This document shows positions 26,738 to 36,107 of a DNA stretch of 64,000 nucleotides, piece after piece. Position 1 is the first letter of the stretch, and each line of letters starts with the position of its first letter. Source of the DNA: an uncultured Pseudodesulfovibrio sp. (GTDB lineage: Bacteria > Desulfobacterota > Desulfovibrionia > Desulfovibrionales > Desulfovibrionaceae). Both the position numbers and the translations under genes were made by a program. The stretch covers positions 2,673,518 through 2,737,517 of the forward strand of contig NZ_OY782498.1 of assembly GCF_963677845.1 (NCBI RefSeq). Direction: 5' to 3'. The notes below the pieces were generated by a model, which saw only the letters and a program-made list of their open reading frames with translations, was not told the DNA's origin and ran no database searches.

Positions 26738-28891
26738 ATGTACCTGACCACCCGATTTATCACAGGGATCGTCATCTTTGTCCTCATGCTGTTCAGTCTG
26801 ACAGCCATGGTCTATCAGCAAAGCCACAAGGCCCTCCAAGACCGTGTCGAGCATGACGGGATGCTGGTGGCAAACTTCATATCAAACAACCTCCACAACA
26901 ACTTCACATTCATTGAAGAAGACATGAAACTCTTTCTGATATCTTCGATGAGTGACGTCCCTCCTCATGCCCAATCATTAAAGAATATCTTTACCAACAA
27001 ACTACTCCAGCGTCGTTTCATCCGTTTTTTCGAAACTGAATATGGATACCGTATTTACGAAAAAGTCATGGTTTTCGACAACAAAGGGAATATTATTTCA
27101 TCCACAGATGAAGCGATCGACGAAACATCTCAAAAATTCTGGTGGCAAAAGAGTCTCACTGACAAAAAAGGACTCACTCTTGTACAGGATTTACAAGGGC
27201 AACAAAAATTGAGCATTTCCATAAAAATCCACAATTCAAAAAAAGAAGTCGTCGGTGTCATGCAGGCCGTATGTTCTGTTGCATCTCTTGTTCGTGGCGG
27301 GGGCATGAACCTCAAGAACATGAACGCACGACAAATCGACCTCCTCACCCAAGAAGGGACCATACTTTATTCAACGGCGCTGCATACTCCATTCATGCAG
27401 TTCCCAGACCATCTGTTGCTCGAAAAGATACTCCAAGGTGAACGAACATTTGTTCGAACAAATGCCAACGGAATCAAAGAGCTAATAATAGCTCTTCCTC
27501 ATTCTCATTTGTCCTCAGAACACTTTACCAAAATTTTGCTCCTTTACCTTGATTACAACACCCTGTTTCAACCGGTCTTACAACTACGTCTCTGGATTTG
27601 GGCAGGGGCTTTTGCTCTGATATTGATCGCAGGCATCTTCTTCATTCTCGTCAGGAACATCACTATCCAAGAAGCAAACGCTTCCGCTCTCATCAAAAAT
27701 GAAAAAATCCTCCAAAGTATCCTCACCGGCATTGAAGCGCTGGTCATATTCGTTGACAAAGAAACACACACGATCACATGGGCAAACTCCATGAGCAATG
27801 AACTTCTCGGGATCCCTGCAGAGGAAATGATCGGCGAAAAATGTTACAAATACATCTGCCATTGCGAACAAGGCAGACAAAAAAATGAATGCCCTGCCGA
27901 CAACAAAAAAACCCTACACACCGAATTTTCTCTACAAAAAAGAAACAAAACCATCATCCCCATAATGAAAACCGTACTGAACGCGCAAATAGAAGATCGG
28001 CCTCATTATATTGCCATAATATTCGATATCACCCACAGGAAATCCGTTGAACGCCAACTCTTGCAAGCACAAAAACTTGAAAGTGTCGGCAATCTGGCTG
28101 CAGGGATAGCACATGAAATCAACACGCCTTCACAATACATCTCTGAAAATCTCAGATTCATCAACACAGCCATGAAATCACTGGTACACTTTTACGATAT
28201 ATTCCAACAAACCAGTCTGAAAGGGACGCAACCGTCTCACTCGACTCTCGTCAAGCAACTCGAAGCGCATGGCAAGGACGCCGACATGGACTATTTGCTT
28301 GAAGAGGTCCCGCAGGCCTTGTCTCAATCTCTGGAAGGAATCCAGAACATCACAGACATTGTCCAAGCTATGAAACGCTTTGCTCATCCGGGCAACCGGG
28401 AAAAATTGATGGCAGACATCAACGACTCTTTAAAAAAAACCAGTGTCGTATGCCGAAACGAGTGGAAATATCATGCGAAATTGGTCTATGATCTTGATGA
28501 GAATCTCCCCATGGTGGAATGTCGAATCAATGACATCAACCAAGTATTTCTCAACCTTATCGTCAATGCAGCACATGCTGTTTCGGCGAAACACAAGGAG
28601 ACTGAAGAAAAAGGGTCGATTATACTGACGACTTTTCAACAAAGGGATAACGTCTTTATCGTGGTCAGTGACACAGGAATGGGAATACCCAACTCGCTTC
28701 TGAATCGAATATTCGACCCTTTTTTTACCACCAAAGAGGTGGGCGCGGGCACAGGACAAGGACTCGCAATCAGCTATTCAATAATTGTCGATGGGCACGA
28801 CGGGACAATTACTGTTGAAAGCGACGAAGGCATAGGTACCCAATTCACCATTCGACTGCCCATAAAGACTCAAGGAGACTCCGATGGATGA
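26738..28891 (+). CDS. Membrane sensor histidine kinase with PAS domain
   Basis: 717 residues. Transmembrane segments at about 7-27 and 285-307 enclose a periplasmic sensory region of roughly 260 residues, Cache-like by layout. A PAS domain follows (about 325-445, WANSMSNELLGIPAEEMIGEKCYKY, with several cysteines). The H-box is GNLAAGIAHEINTPSQY, then the N-box NQVFLNLIVNAAHAV, G1 DTGMGIP and G2 GTGQGLA. It presumably reads the LivJ-type lipoprotein encoded upstream and phosphorylates the response regulators encoded downstream. Its stop overlaps the start of the next gene by 8 bases. Confidence 0.9.
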   Translation: MYLTTRFITGIVIFVLMLFSLTAMVYQQSHKALQDRVEHDGMLVANFISNNLHNNFTFIEEDMKLFLISSMSDVPPHAQSLKNIFTNKLLQRRFIRFFETEYGYRIYEKVMVFDNKGNIISSTDEAIDETSQKFWWQKSLTDKKGLTLVQDLQGQQKLSISIKIHNSKKEVVGVMQAVCSVASLVRGGGMNLKNMNARQIDLLTQEGTILYSTALHTPFMQFPDHLLLEKILQGERTFVRTNANGIKELIIALPHSHLSSEHFTKILLLYLDYNTLFQPVLQLRLWIWAGAFALILIAGIFFILVRNITIQEANASALIKNEKILQSILTGIEALVIFVDKETHTITWANSMSNELLGIPAEEMIGEKCYKYICHCEQGRQKNECPADNKKTLHTEFSLQKRNKTIIPIMKTVLNAQIEDRPHYIAIIFDITHRKSVERQLLQAQKLESVGNLAAGIAHEINTPSQYISENLRFINTAMKSLVHFYDIFQQTSLKGTQPSHSTLVKQLEAHGKDADMDYLLEEVPQALSQSLEGIQNITDIVQAMKRFAHPGNREKLMADINDSLKKTSVVCRNEWKYHAKLVYDLDENLPMVECRINDINQVFLNLIVNAAHAVSAKHKETEEKGSIILTTFQQRDNVFIVVSDTGMGIPNSLLNRIFDPFFTTKEVGAGTGQGLAISYSIIVDGHDGTITVESDEGIGTQFTIRLPIKTQGDSDG

Positions 28892-30137
28892 CCGGATTCG
28901 CATACTCTTCGTGGATGATGAACCCAATGTGCTCGCTGCGCTTAAGCGCATGCTCAGAAGCAAACACAAAGAATGGGAAATGCTCTTTGTGGAAAACGGC
29001 GCAGATGCAATCTCCCTCATAAAACAAAACGCGTTCGACATTATTGTTTCCGACATTCGTATGCCAGGAATTGATGGAGGAGAACTGCTCAATCGCGTGA
29101 AGGACCTGTCTCCCAAAACAATCCGAATCGCGCTCTCTGGACAGGTAGACATGACCGAGGTGATGCAAAGCATCAGGGCTGTACACCAATACATTTCAAA
29201 ACCATGTGAAGCCGATTACCTTATCGACAGAATAGAAGGAGCACTTCACTCTCAGGCGGTATTGACCGACCAACGAATGCTGGAAATGGTCACAGAAGTT
29301 GAAGCTTTGCCGGTCATCCCTGAAGTCTTTCAAAACACGGAGGCCGAGCTACGAAAAAAGGAACCCTCCATAGATATTATCGCAGGATACATCACACAGG
29401 ATGTTGGACTTGTGACCAAGATTATCAAACTGATCAACTCTCCGTACTTCGGACTGCCCACGCAAGTTGATTCGGTAGAGAAAGCCATCACCATGCTTGG
29501 ACTCGACACCATACGAGCTCTTATTCTATCAACACATCTTTTCACCATGTATGGTGACAACACCTTGCCGGGCTTCTCGCTCTCCCTGCTTTGGGAACAC
29601 AGTTTCAGGGTCTCCAACATCGCTCGCCTCATCGCTAGTTATGAAAAAGAACCACAAAAGGTCATCATCCAATGCCGAATGGCCGGACTTCTTCACGACG
29701 TGGGAAAACTGGTCATGGCCAACTCCTTCCCCAAAAAATACAGGGAAGTACTTACACATGTTTCACTCCCCGGCGGCCTGTCTGTCCACTCAGCAGAAAA
29801 AAAAGTCTTCGGGACAACTCATGCTGAAATCGGCGCGTATCTGATGGGCCTATGGGGCATGTCCAACAACGTGGTGCATGCCATAGGGCATCATCACGGT
29901 TTTAACAAACCCGACGGGAGTGTTGCCATGTACCTGTCAATTGCCAACACCATTGACCACAACTTCGTCGTCTTCAACGACCAATATGAACGTATCAAGT
30001 TCGAAAAAGGCCTAGCCCCGATAATTCTGGATCAAAACAAATTGGCTCTTTGGGTGCCCCACATTAATGATAATTGGCCAGGAGATTATCCTCTCACTGA
30101 TTTTAACCCTGAAATCATCAACGAACTGATCGCATAG
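28884..30137 (+). CDS. Response regulator with HDOD output domain
   Basis: 417 residues. Receiver domain (1-120) with the acidic pair in FVDDEP, phospho-acceptor Asp in IIVSDIRMPG and the conserved KPC lysine. Output is HDOD (about 135-340): ALPVIPEVFQNTE, ITQDVGLVTKIIKLINSPYFGLP, IDSVEKAI-like VDSVEKAITMLGL, and GLLHDVGKLVMANSF. HDOD domains are HD-related and usually non-enzymatic; they tie two-component input to second-messenger or chemotaxis outputs. Co-transcribed with the kinase (8-base overlap). Confidence 0.9.
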   Translation: MDDRIRILFVDDEPNVLAALKRMLRSKHKEWEMLFVENGADAISLIKQNAFDIIVSDIRMPGIDGGELLNRVKDLSPKTIRIALSGQVDMTEVMQSIRAVHQYISKPCEADYLIDRIEGALHSQAVLTDQRMLEMVTEVEALPVIPEVFQNTEAELRKKEPSIDIIAGYITQDVGLVTKIIKLINSPYFGLPTQVDSVEKAITMLGLDTIRALILSTHLFTMYGDNTLPGFSLSLLWEHSFRVSNIARLIASYEKEPQKVIIQCRMAGLLHDVGKLVMANSFPKKYREVLTHVSLPGGLSVHSAEKKVFGTTHAEIGAYLMGLWGMSNNVVHAIGHHHGFNKPDGSVAMYLSIANTIDHNFVVFNDQYERIKFEKGLAPIILDQNKLALWVPHINDNWPGDYPLTDFNPEIINELIA

Positions 30138-30146
30138 GAGTCAAGT

Positions 30147-31295
30147 ATGCCTACACGAATTCTTCTCGTGGATGACGAGCCCAATGTTCTTTCTGCCTTA
30201 CGTCGTCAACTCCGCGACCTTTATGAAATTGAAGTACAGACCGACCCGACCATGGCTCTTCTTGATATCGACAAAAGAAAACCGTTCGCAGCCGTTGTTT
30301 CCGACTTCAGAATGCCCAAGATGAATGGCATCGAATTCCTGAATGAATTCAAGCAAAAAAGCCCGGACACAACTCGCCTCATGCTGACAGGGTATGCAGA
30401 TCTGGAAAACGCTATCAGAGCCGTTAACGACGGTAATGTGTTCAGATTCCTGACAAAACCATGTGACAATGAAACGTTCGTCAACAACGTCAAAGACGCT
30501 GTCAAACAATACGAACTGGTCACGGCAAAGAAAATCCTGCTTGAAAAGACCCTGAAAGGCAGCGTTGAACTACTGAGTGAAATAACCGCATTGGTTAACC
30601 CTGAAGCCGGCGAACGCATCAACAGGGTAAGACGATATGTCCGTTACATGATGAAACAAAAGGGTGTTAAGGATTGTTGGAGATACGACATTGCAACCAT
30701 GCTGTCTCAACTCGGAACGCTCATTCTGCCTCCTGGAACCATCGAAAACCTTTGCGAGGGGGAAGAACTCTCCCCTGAACAGGTCCAGTTGTTTGAAATG
30801 CATCCCGTTATCGCCCAAAACCTCATCACAAAACTACCACGGCTCAAATCCATCGGCGATATGATTGCATACCAACTCAAAGGATTTGACGGATCAGGAA
30901 CGCCGAGAGATCCCGTAAAGGGTGAGGACATTCCCCTTGGTGGACGCATACTCCGGCTTGCGCTTGATTATGATTTAGCCTTGCAGTGTGAGGAAAATTC
31001 ACAAAAAGCCTTTCTTCGGCTTGAAAAAGAAGCAGATGTATATGACCCGGAACTCCTCTATTATCTGGAAGGCATGCTCGGTGTCGAAGCGCGATATGAG
31101 ATTCAGTCAGTGCTTTTCAGCGAACTCAGACCAGGCATGATTCTGCATGAGGATATCATTTCAACTCAGGGTGCAATGCTGCTGCGAAAGAGCTTAGAGC
31201 TCGACAAAGGAAAAATCGATCGAATACATATGTTTGCCAAAGAAGTAGGCATCAATAAAACCATTACAGTCCTTGTCCCGGAAGCAGGAGAATAG
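30147..31295 (+). CDS. Response regulator with degenerate HD-GYP domain
   Basis: 382 residues. The receiver (1-120: LLVDDEPN, VVSDFRMPKMNG, FLTKPCD) looks functional. The C-terminal domain aligns by eye with HD-GYP but has lost the metal ligands: the HDIGK block reads SQLGTLILPPGTI and the HHER block reads YQLKGFDGSGTP. MHPVIAQNLI and PLGGRILRLALDYD keep the scaffold. It is probably an inactive homologue that binds c-di-GMP or partners the intact HD-GYP protein encoded next. The intergenic gap on both sides is nine bases or less. Confidence 0.85.
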   Translation: MPTRILLVDDEPNVLSALRRQLRDLYEIEVQTDPTMALLDIDKRKPFAAVVSDFRMPKMNGIEFLNEFKQKSPDTTRLMLTGYADLENAIRAVNDGNVFRFLTKPCDNETFVNNVKDAVKQYELVTAKKILLEKTLKGSVELLSEITALVNPEAGERINRVRRYVRYMMKQKGVKDCWRYDIATMLSQLGTLILPPGTIENLCEGEELSPEQVQLFEMHPVIAQNLITKLPRLKSIGDMIAYQLKGFDGSGTPRDPVKGEDIPLGGRILRLALDYDLALQCEENSQKAFLRLEKEADVYDPELLYYLEGMLGVEARYEIQSVLFSELRPGMILHEDIISTQGAMLLRKSLELDKGKIDRIHMFAKEVGINKTITVLVPEAGE

Positions 31296-32303
31296 ATGCA
31301 CACTGGAAAAGACTACAAGCATGTAAAAGTATTGTTGGTGGATGACGAAGAAAAAATACTGCAAAGCCATCGCCGCACACTTAGAACACACTTCCAGATT
31401 CATACGGCCTTGGGAGGAAAAGCTGCCCTTGAAATTCTTGAAAATAACGGGCCATTTGCGGTTATCGTTTCCGACATCAAGATGCCATCCATGACTGGGG
31501 TCGAACTTCTGTCAATCGTACGAGAAAAATACCCGGATACCATCAGAATAGTACTGACAGGATACGCCGATCTGGAACTCGCTATTAATGCGGTCAATCG
31601 TGGAGACATCTTCCGATTCATGACCAAACCATGCGCCAAAGAGGATCTCATCGCCGCTATTACCGAAGGGATCAAACAATATCACATGACCAAAACGACC
31701 CAGGAATACGCTGTGGTCAAACGCCTTCAAAAAGGACTTGAAGGGACTTTGCGAGCTTTCACTCGACTTGTTGAATTCAGAGATCCCTACACCGCCGGGC
31801 ACATGGACAGAGTCGCCGGGATTGCGACGAACATCGCCGAACGCATGGAGCTTGAACGAGATCGAATCGAAGCGATCAGGCTTGCCTCCCTCGTTCACGA
31901 CATTGGCAAAATTGCCGTCCCAGCCGGGATACTAAACAAACCGGGAGAGCTCAATGATGCAGAATTCGCCTTGATAAAGGCACATCCTCTGGTTGGAGCG
32001 GAAATTTTTGAAACACTCGATACGGATTGGCCCATATCGAGGATCATACTTGAACACCACGAACGCATTGACGGTTCTGGCTATCCCAATGGGCTGCTCG
32101 GCAATCAAATGTTACTGGAATCAATGATCTTGTCTGTGGCCGATGTTGTTGATGCCATCACGACACACAGACCATACAGGCAAAGTCTTGGTCGTCAAAA
32201 GGCAATTGATTATCTCAAAAAAAACAGCGGAGTAGAGTTCGCGCCGGAAGTGGTCTCTATTGCTGTCGATATGCTTGAAAACGACTGGATTCTGGACAGT
32301 TAG
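31296..32303 (+). CDS. Response regulator with HD-GYP c-di-GMP phosphodiesterase domain
   Basis: 335 residues. Receiver (1-125) with VDDEE, VVSDIKMPS and FMTKPCA. The HD-GYP domain (about 150-335) is intact: FRDPYTAGHMDRVAG, LVHDIGKIAVPAGIL, KAHPLVGAEIF, the HHERIDGSGYP motif and DVVDAITTHRPYR. It should hydrolyse cyclic-di-GMP. Last gene of the operon that starts with the LivJ-type lipoprotein; its start follows the previous stop directly. Its 3' end overlaps the convergent PAS kinase gene by four bases. Confidence 0.92.
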   Translation: MHTGKDYKHVKVLLVDDEEKILQSHRRTLRTHFQIHTALGGKAALEILENNGPFAVIVSDIKMPSMTGVELLSIVREKYPDTIRIVLTGYADLELAINAVNRGDIFRFMTKPCAKEDLIAAITEGIKQYHMTKTTQEYAVVKRLQKGLEGTLRAFTRLVEFRDPYTAGHMDRVAGIATNIAERMELERDRIEAIRLASLVHDIGKIAVPAGILNKPGELNDAEFALIKAHPLVGAEIFETLDTDWPISRIILEHHERIDGSGYPNGLLGNQMLLESMILSVADVVDAITTHRPYRQSLGRQKAIDYLKKNSGVEFAPEVVSIAVDMLENDWILDS

Positions 32304-34900
32304 TTTTCCTCCGGGCCAAACGGCAATCGAACGACAAAGGTCGTTCCCTCACCCGGTTCCGTTAATACATCGATATTGCCGCCATGCATGTTGACCACAA
32401 CATTATGCGCAATAGCCAATCCCTGTCCCGTCCCCTTGCCAACGTCCTTTGTGGTAAAAAACGGATCAAAAATCTTATCAATAACATCCTGTGGGATACC
32501 AGTTCCCGTATCTGACACTTCCAAGACAGCCATATCTCCAGACTGATAGGTTTTGATAAAGATTACACCCTGCTCATCACTGGTTTCCTTCTTTTTCTCA
32601 ATGGCATGTGCGCCATTAATAATAAGATTGAGGACGACCTGTCCCACTTCTCCCTTGAGACAATAAACAGCAGGGAGGTCCTCATCATATTCGGCCTTGA
32701 CTTCAGCTACATACTTCCATTCATTGGCGGAAACCGTCACCGCATCCTTGGCGATCTCATTTAAACGATGATAGCTTTTGTTCATCTCCCCCGGATGAGC
32801 CAACTGCTTCACAGATCGAACAATTTCCGCCACACGTTTAAGCCCGGATTCAGACTCGGTGAGGGCCTGTGGAATATCTTCTTTGAGATATTCCAACTCT
32901 TTTTCATCAAGAAGATTCTCCGCAAGCTCATGGAGGGAAGCACACGAAACTCCCTCCTCCATCGTCAACACCTCTTCAATAAGCTTTCGACATTGGTCGA
33001 GCATTTTTTCATAGGTGACAAAGGAATCCTTAAGGAATTGTATATTACTGGAGACATACTGTGTCGGCGTATTGATTTCATGGGCGATACCCGCAGCAAG
33101 CTCACCAATGGATTCCAGCTTTTGCGACTGTCTCAACTGCGCTTCTATAATAAGTTGATCAGAAATATCCCTGGCAACACCGACGTAACCGATAATACTG
33201 CCCAGATCATCCCGAATAGGCCCAATGCTAAACTCCTGTGTATACCTTTGCCCATTCTTCTTAAGATTCAAAGAGCGCCCGCTCCAAACATTACCACTTG
33301 TCACAGTCTCCCATAAATCTTCATAGAAGGCGGCGTCCTGTTCTCCACTGTTCAAAATTCGAGGATTTTCACCGACAACCTCTTCACGTTTGTACCCTGT
33401 CATTTCTTCAAAAGCTGGATTTACATACGTTATATTCGCTCTTAAATCAGTAATGATGACCATTTCGCCGGCCTGTTCAATCGCTGCGGACAAACGACTT
33501 TTGGCGAGCTCGGCCTCTTTGATCTGTGTTATGTCAGTGAAGGTGAGGACATTGCCAACGATATCGTTATTGGAATTTTTTAATTCAACAATTTGACCAA
33601 GAACCCAAAACACCTCTCTCTTATTTGAAAGCATCCTCAATTCTCTTCGCCGTTTACTGACCCGCGACGAAGAAAACCAACTACCAAGGATAGATATACG
33701 CTCATCAGGATGGATGCGTTGTATCCATCCCCGTCCAGACAGTTCGACAGAGCTTGCCCCCGTTAGCCGGTGCATTTGTTCATTGGCATAAAGCAAATGC
33801 CCTTCCATATTCGTAATGACAATACCAACCGGAGATGCTTTGGCAATCCCCCTGAAACGCTCTTCCACTTCACGGCGGGCAGCATTGGCAAGATGTTCGG
33901 ACGTGCTGTCATTACCTATACAAAGAATCTCAACGGGTTCACCCTCTTCAGAAATGATACGAGCCCCCCAAGATATCCATTTCTGAGTTCCATCAAAAAG
34001 GCGCACTTCCGTTTCATATTGAAATTTTTTACTCTTCACCATCCCCATCAAAACGTCCTGTGCTCCCGCAGAAACATCTTTAACTATATATTGTGAAAAA
34101 TCATGGCCGACGAGACTTCCCTTATCTTGAAAAAACATCACATTCGCATAGTTGTTGGCAAAAAGAACGACTCCGTCTTCCCGGACCCTAAGGATAATAT
34201 TACGAGCACCCTCTACCACATCCCGATAAGACTTCTCGCTTTGATGAAGTTCCTTGATAATAGGTTCACTCAATCTAAAAAATATAAAAAGGAAAAGAAG
34301 GGTTAAAACAAGACCAACACCAAAAACAATCAAATTGGCCTGTATAAACGGAGCACGAATTTCCTCAATATCAATTTTAGCAACTAAACCGATAACACCA
34401 AATTGCAATGAAAGAGTTGTGTATGCAGCCAGAACGTCCACACCCGAATAGTCCAAACCGATAACCGTACCGGATTCTCCGCTAAGAGCTTTTTTCATTG
34501 GGGCTGCATATGGACTGATCCATGGAAGAGACTTTATGGCCGCCCCATCTTCCACGATCCTACCATTCACAACAAGAAATTCAATGGTATCCCCTGACCG
34601 TTTGGCGATCGTAAATTCCCTGGAGCTACTTTCACTCTGAACATTTCTGTGCGCACGGCTCAAATGTTCCAGCAAGACGTCTATCGGATTTATTACTTTT
34701 CCTTCGGCCTCAAGTTGCATGGTTACCCAACTCAACTCGGCGGCAAGGCTGGCTTCACTCTCAACTACTTCAAACAACCGAGCCCGTTGCTCTCTAAGCG
34801 AAGTCTCGTAAAGACGCCATGAACTAAAAACGGAAACCACTCCCACAAGTAGCACCATCAAAGCGGCAAGCAGCAAAAACCGTTTTTTCCTTCTCAGCAT
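32300..34900 (-). CDS. Multi-PAS membrane histidine kinase
   Basis: 866 residues. N-terminal transmembrane helix (about 7-27) and a second at about 190-212 flank a sensory region. Three PAS domains follow (about 225-340, 350-465, 475-595; the last contains ITYVNPAFEEMTGYKREEVVG with a PAC segment). The H-box GELAAGIAHEINTPTQYV, N-box QVVLNLIINGAHAIE and G-boxes DTGTGIP and GTGQGLA are complete. The kinase core is of the same HEINTPxQY type as the kinase at 26738. The hemerythrin gene lies 17 bases upstream on the same strand, so an oxygen or redox input is plausible. No receiver domain is attached. Confidence 0.9.
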   Translation of the reverse strand: MLRRKKRFLLLAALMVLLVGVVSVFSSWRLYETSLREQRARLFEVVESEASLAAELSWVTMQLEAEGKVINPIDVLLEHLSRAHRNVQSESSSREFTIAKRSGDTIEFLVVNGRIVEDGAAIKSLPWISPYAAPMKKALSGESGTVIGLDYSGVDVLAAYTTLSLQFGVIGLVAKIDIEEIRAPFIQANLIVFGVGLVLTLLFLFIFFRLSEPIIKELHQSEKSYRDVVEGARNIILRVREDGVVLFANNYANVMFFQDKGSLVGHDFSQYIVKDVSAGAQDVLMGMVKSKKFQYETEVRLFDGTQKWISWGARIISEEGEPVEILCIGNDSTSEHLANAARREVEERFRGIAKASPVGIVITNMEGHLLYANEQMHRLTGASSVELSGRGWIQRIHPDERISILGSWFSSSRVSKRRRELRMLSNKREVFWVLGQIVELKNSNNDIVGNVLTFTDITQIKEAELAKSRLSAAIEQAGEMVIITDLRANITYVNPAFEEMTGYKREEVVGENPRILNSGEQDAAFYEDLWETVTSGNVWSGRSLNLKKNGQRYTQEFSIGPIRDDLGSIIGYVGVARDISDQLIIEAQLRQSQKLESIGELAAGIAHEINTPTQYVSSNIQFLKDSFVTYEKMLDQCRKLIEEVLTMEEGVSCASLHELAENLLDEKELEYLKEDIPQALTESESGLKRVAEIVRSVKQLAHPGEMNKSYHRLNEIAKDAVTVSANEWKYVAEVKAEYDEDLPAVYCLKGEVGQVVLNLIINGAHAIEKKKETSDEQGVIFIKTYQSGDMAVLEVSDTGTGIPQDVIDKIFDPFFTTKDVGKGTGQGLAIAHNVVVNMHGGNIDVLTEPGEGTTFVVRLPFGPEEN

Positions 34901-34917
34901 CCAACCCTCACCTTCGG

Positions 34918-35415
34918 TTATTCATCGTCAGATGAATCGGTAGCACTGTTGTCCTTCTCCTCTGCAACGTCAGACGCATCATTCTCTTTAGATTTCTCTG
35001 CTTCATCAAAAGCGACAATATACGTTGCAAAATCTCGATCAAAAGTAAGGATATGACCCAGCAACCAGTCTTTCATGAAGTCGAGAACTTCTTCAGCATT
35101 CACATTTTCATTTTTATACAATTGTCGCTGATAATTTTTCACCGAAAGCTTCAGTCGCAAATGTTCCGCCGCATGCTGCCCGCGTTCAGGAAACCGCATC
35201 TGTTCCATCATTGCTTCTTCATTCGAAAAATGAAAAACAGTATACTCCCGAAGCTTCTGCACGACGTTCTGAATCGTCCGTTTTCCACGCCCAATAGACA
35301 CGGCATTGATCAACCCATTCGCGATTCTGATAAGCTCTTTGTGTTGCTCATCAACATCCTTCTGCCCTAGACTCAACTCAGGACTCCACTTCAATCTACT
35401 CACTTGATTTTCCAT
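34918..35415 (-). CDS. Bacteriohemerythrin
   Basis: 165 residues. The diiron ligand series is present: HKELIRIANGL (after QKDVDEQH), HFSNEEAMMEQ, HAAEHLRLK and HILTFDRDFA. The helical bundle occupies about 8-135, followed by an acidic Ser/Asp/Glu-rich tail with no clear role. Hemerythrins bind O2 reversibly and in anaerobes may scavenge or deliver it. The PAS histidine kinase follows 17 bases downstream, which suggests the pair senses or handles oxygen together. Confidence 0.92.
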   Translation of the reverse strand: MENQVSRLKWSPELSLGQKDVDEQHKELIRIANGLINAVSIGRGKRTIQNVVQKLREYTVFHFSNEEAMMEQMRFPERGQHAAEHLRLKLSVKNYQRQLYKNENVNAEEVLDFMKDWLLGHILTFDRDFATYIVAFDEAEKSKENDASDVAEEKDNSATDSSDDE

Positions 35416-35536
35416 GCCCTGTTGAAAATTATTCCACTATTTCAACAATACGTAAAACGACGCAAAAAGACAATTTTTTCGACAACGTCCTTCATATGCA
35501 TACTGATCAAGACACCCTCAAGCGGCAAAATCCAAC

Positions 35537-35570
35537 AAAAAAACCCTTACAGTATAATGCAAGGGCTTTT
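35537..35570 (-). terminator. Terminator downstream of the yjdM gene
   Basis: Read on the minus strand: CCCTT and AAGGG arms (35561-35565 and 35544-35548) with partial pairing between them, then seven T. It lies about 65 bases past the stop of the 35633 gene. Confidence 0.7.
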
Positions 35571-35632
35571 TTAACGGTGGCAAACTGCCAAATTCTTCAA
35601 ACTTTCCAGCGGCTCTATTCACCGCCTCAGAG

Positions 35633-35971
35633 TCATGAACTTTTTTTAACGACTGATGTCTTGAGCATCATTGAGCCGAATCCCGGGATCTTACAGGAAA
35701 TGTCATGAATACCATCTTCTGGCTCCACCAACCTGATATTTTTGACCTTTGTACCCTTCTTAATGTCAGAGGATGCACCTTTAACCTTTAAGGTCTGAGT
35801 AACGACAACAGTGTCCCCATCGACCAGAACATTACCATTGGCATCTTTGTAGACTTTTTCTGCCACGTCTTCGGCTTGAAACTCAAAACTGCATTCCGGG
35901 CAAACAAGAATGCTGCCATCAAAATACACATACTCACACTGACATTTCGGACAATTCGGTATATTTTCCAT
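35633..35971 (-). CDS. yjdM: YjdM/PhnA-family zinc-ribbon protein
   Basis: 112 residues. N-terminal zinc ribbon NCPKCQCEYVYFDGSILVCPECSFEF, then the PhnA C-terminal domain with DANGNVLVDGDTVVVTQTLKVKG, KKGTKVKNIRLV and IPGFGSMMLKTSVVKK. The family was first linked to alkylphosphonate use, but YjdM itself is of uncertain function. It is monocistronic with its own terminator. Confidence 0.93.
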   Translation of the reverse strand: MENIPNCPKCQCEYVYFDGSILVCPECSFEFQAEDVAEKVYKDANGNVLVDGDTVVVTQTLKVKGASSDIKKGTKVKNIRLVEPEDGIHDISCKIPGFGSMMLKTSVVKKSS

Positions 35972-36107
35972 AATTTCCCAACTGGTTGTTGTTATCCATT
36001 TTTCTTAAAGGGGCGCAATACATTAAATGGGCATACTCATCAAATCATAAAAAGCGGTCGACAACCGGGCGATAAACAGTCTCACCCGTTTCTTCTAATT
36101 ATGATTT

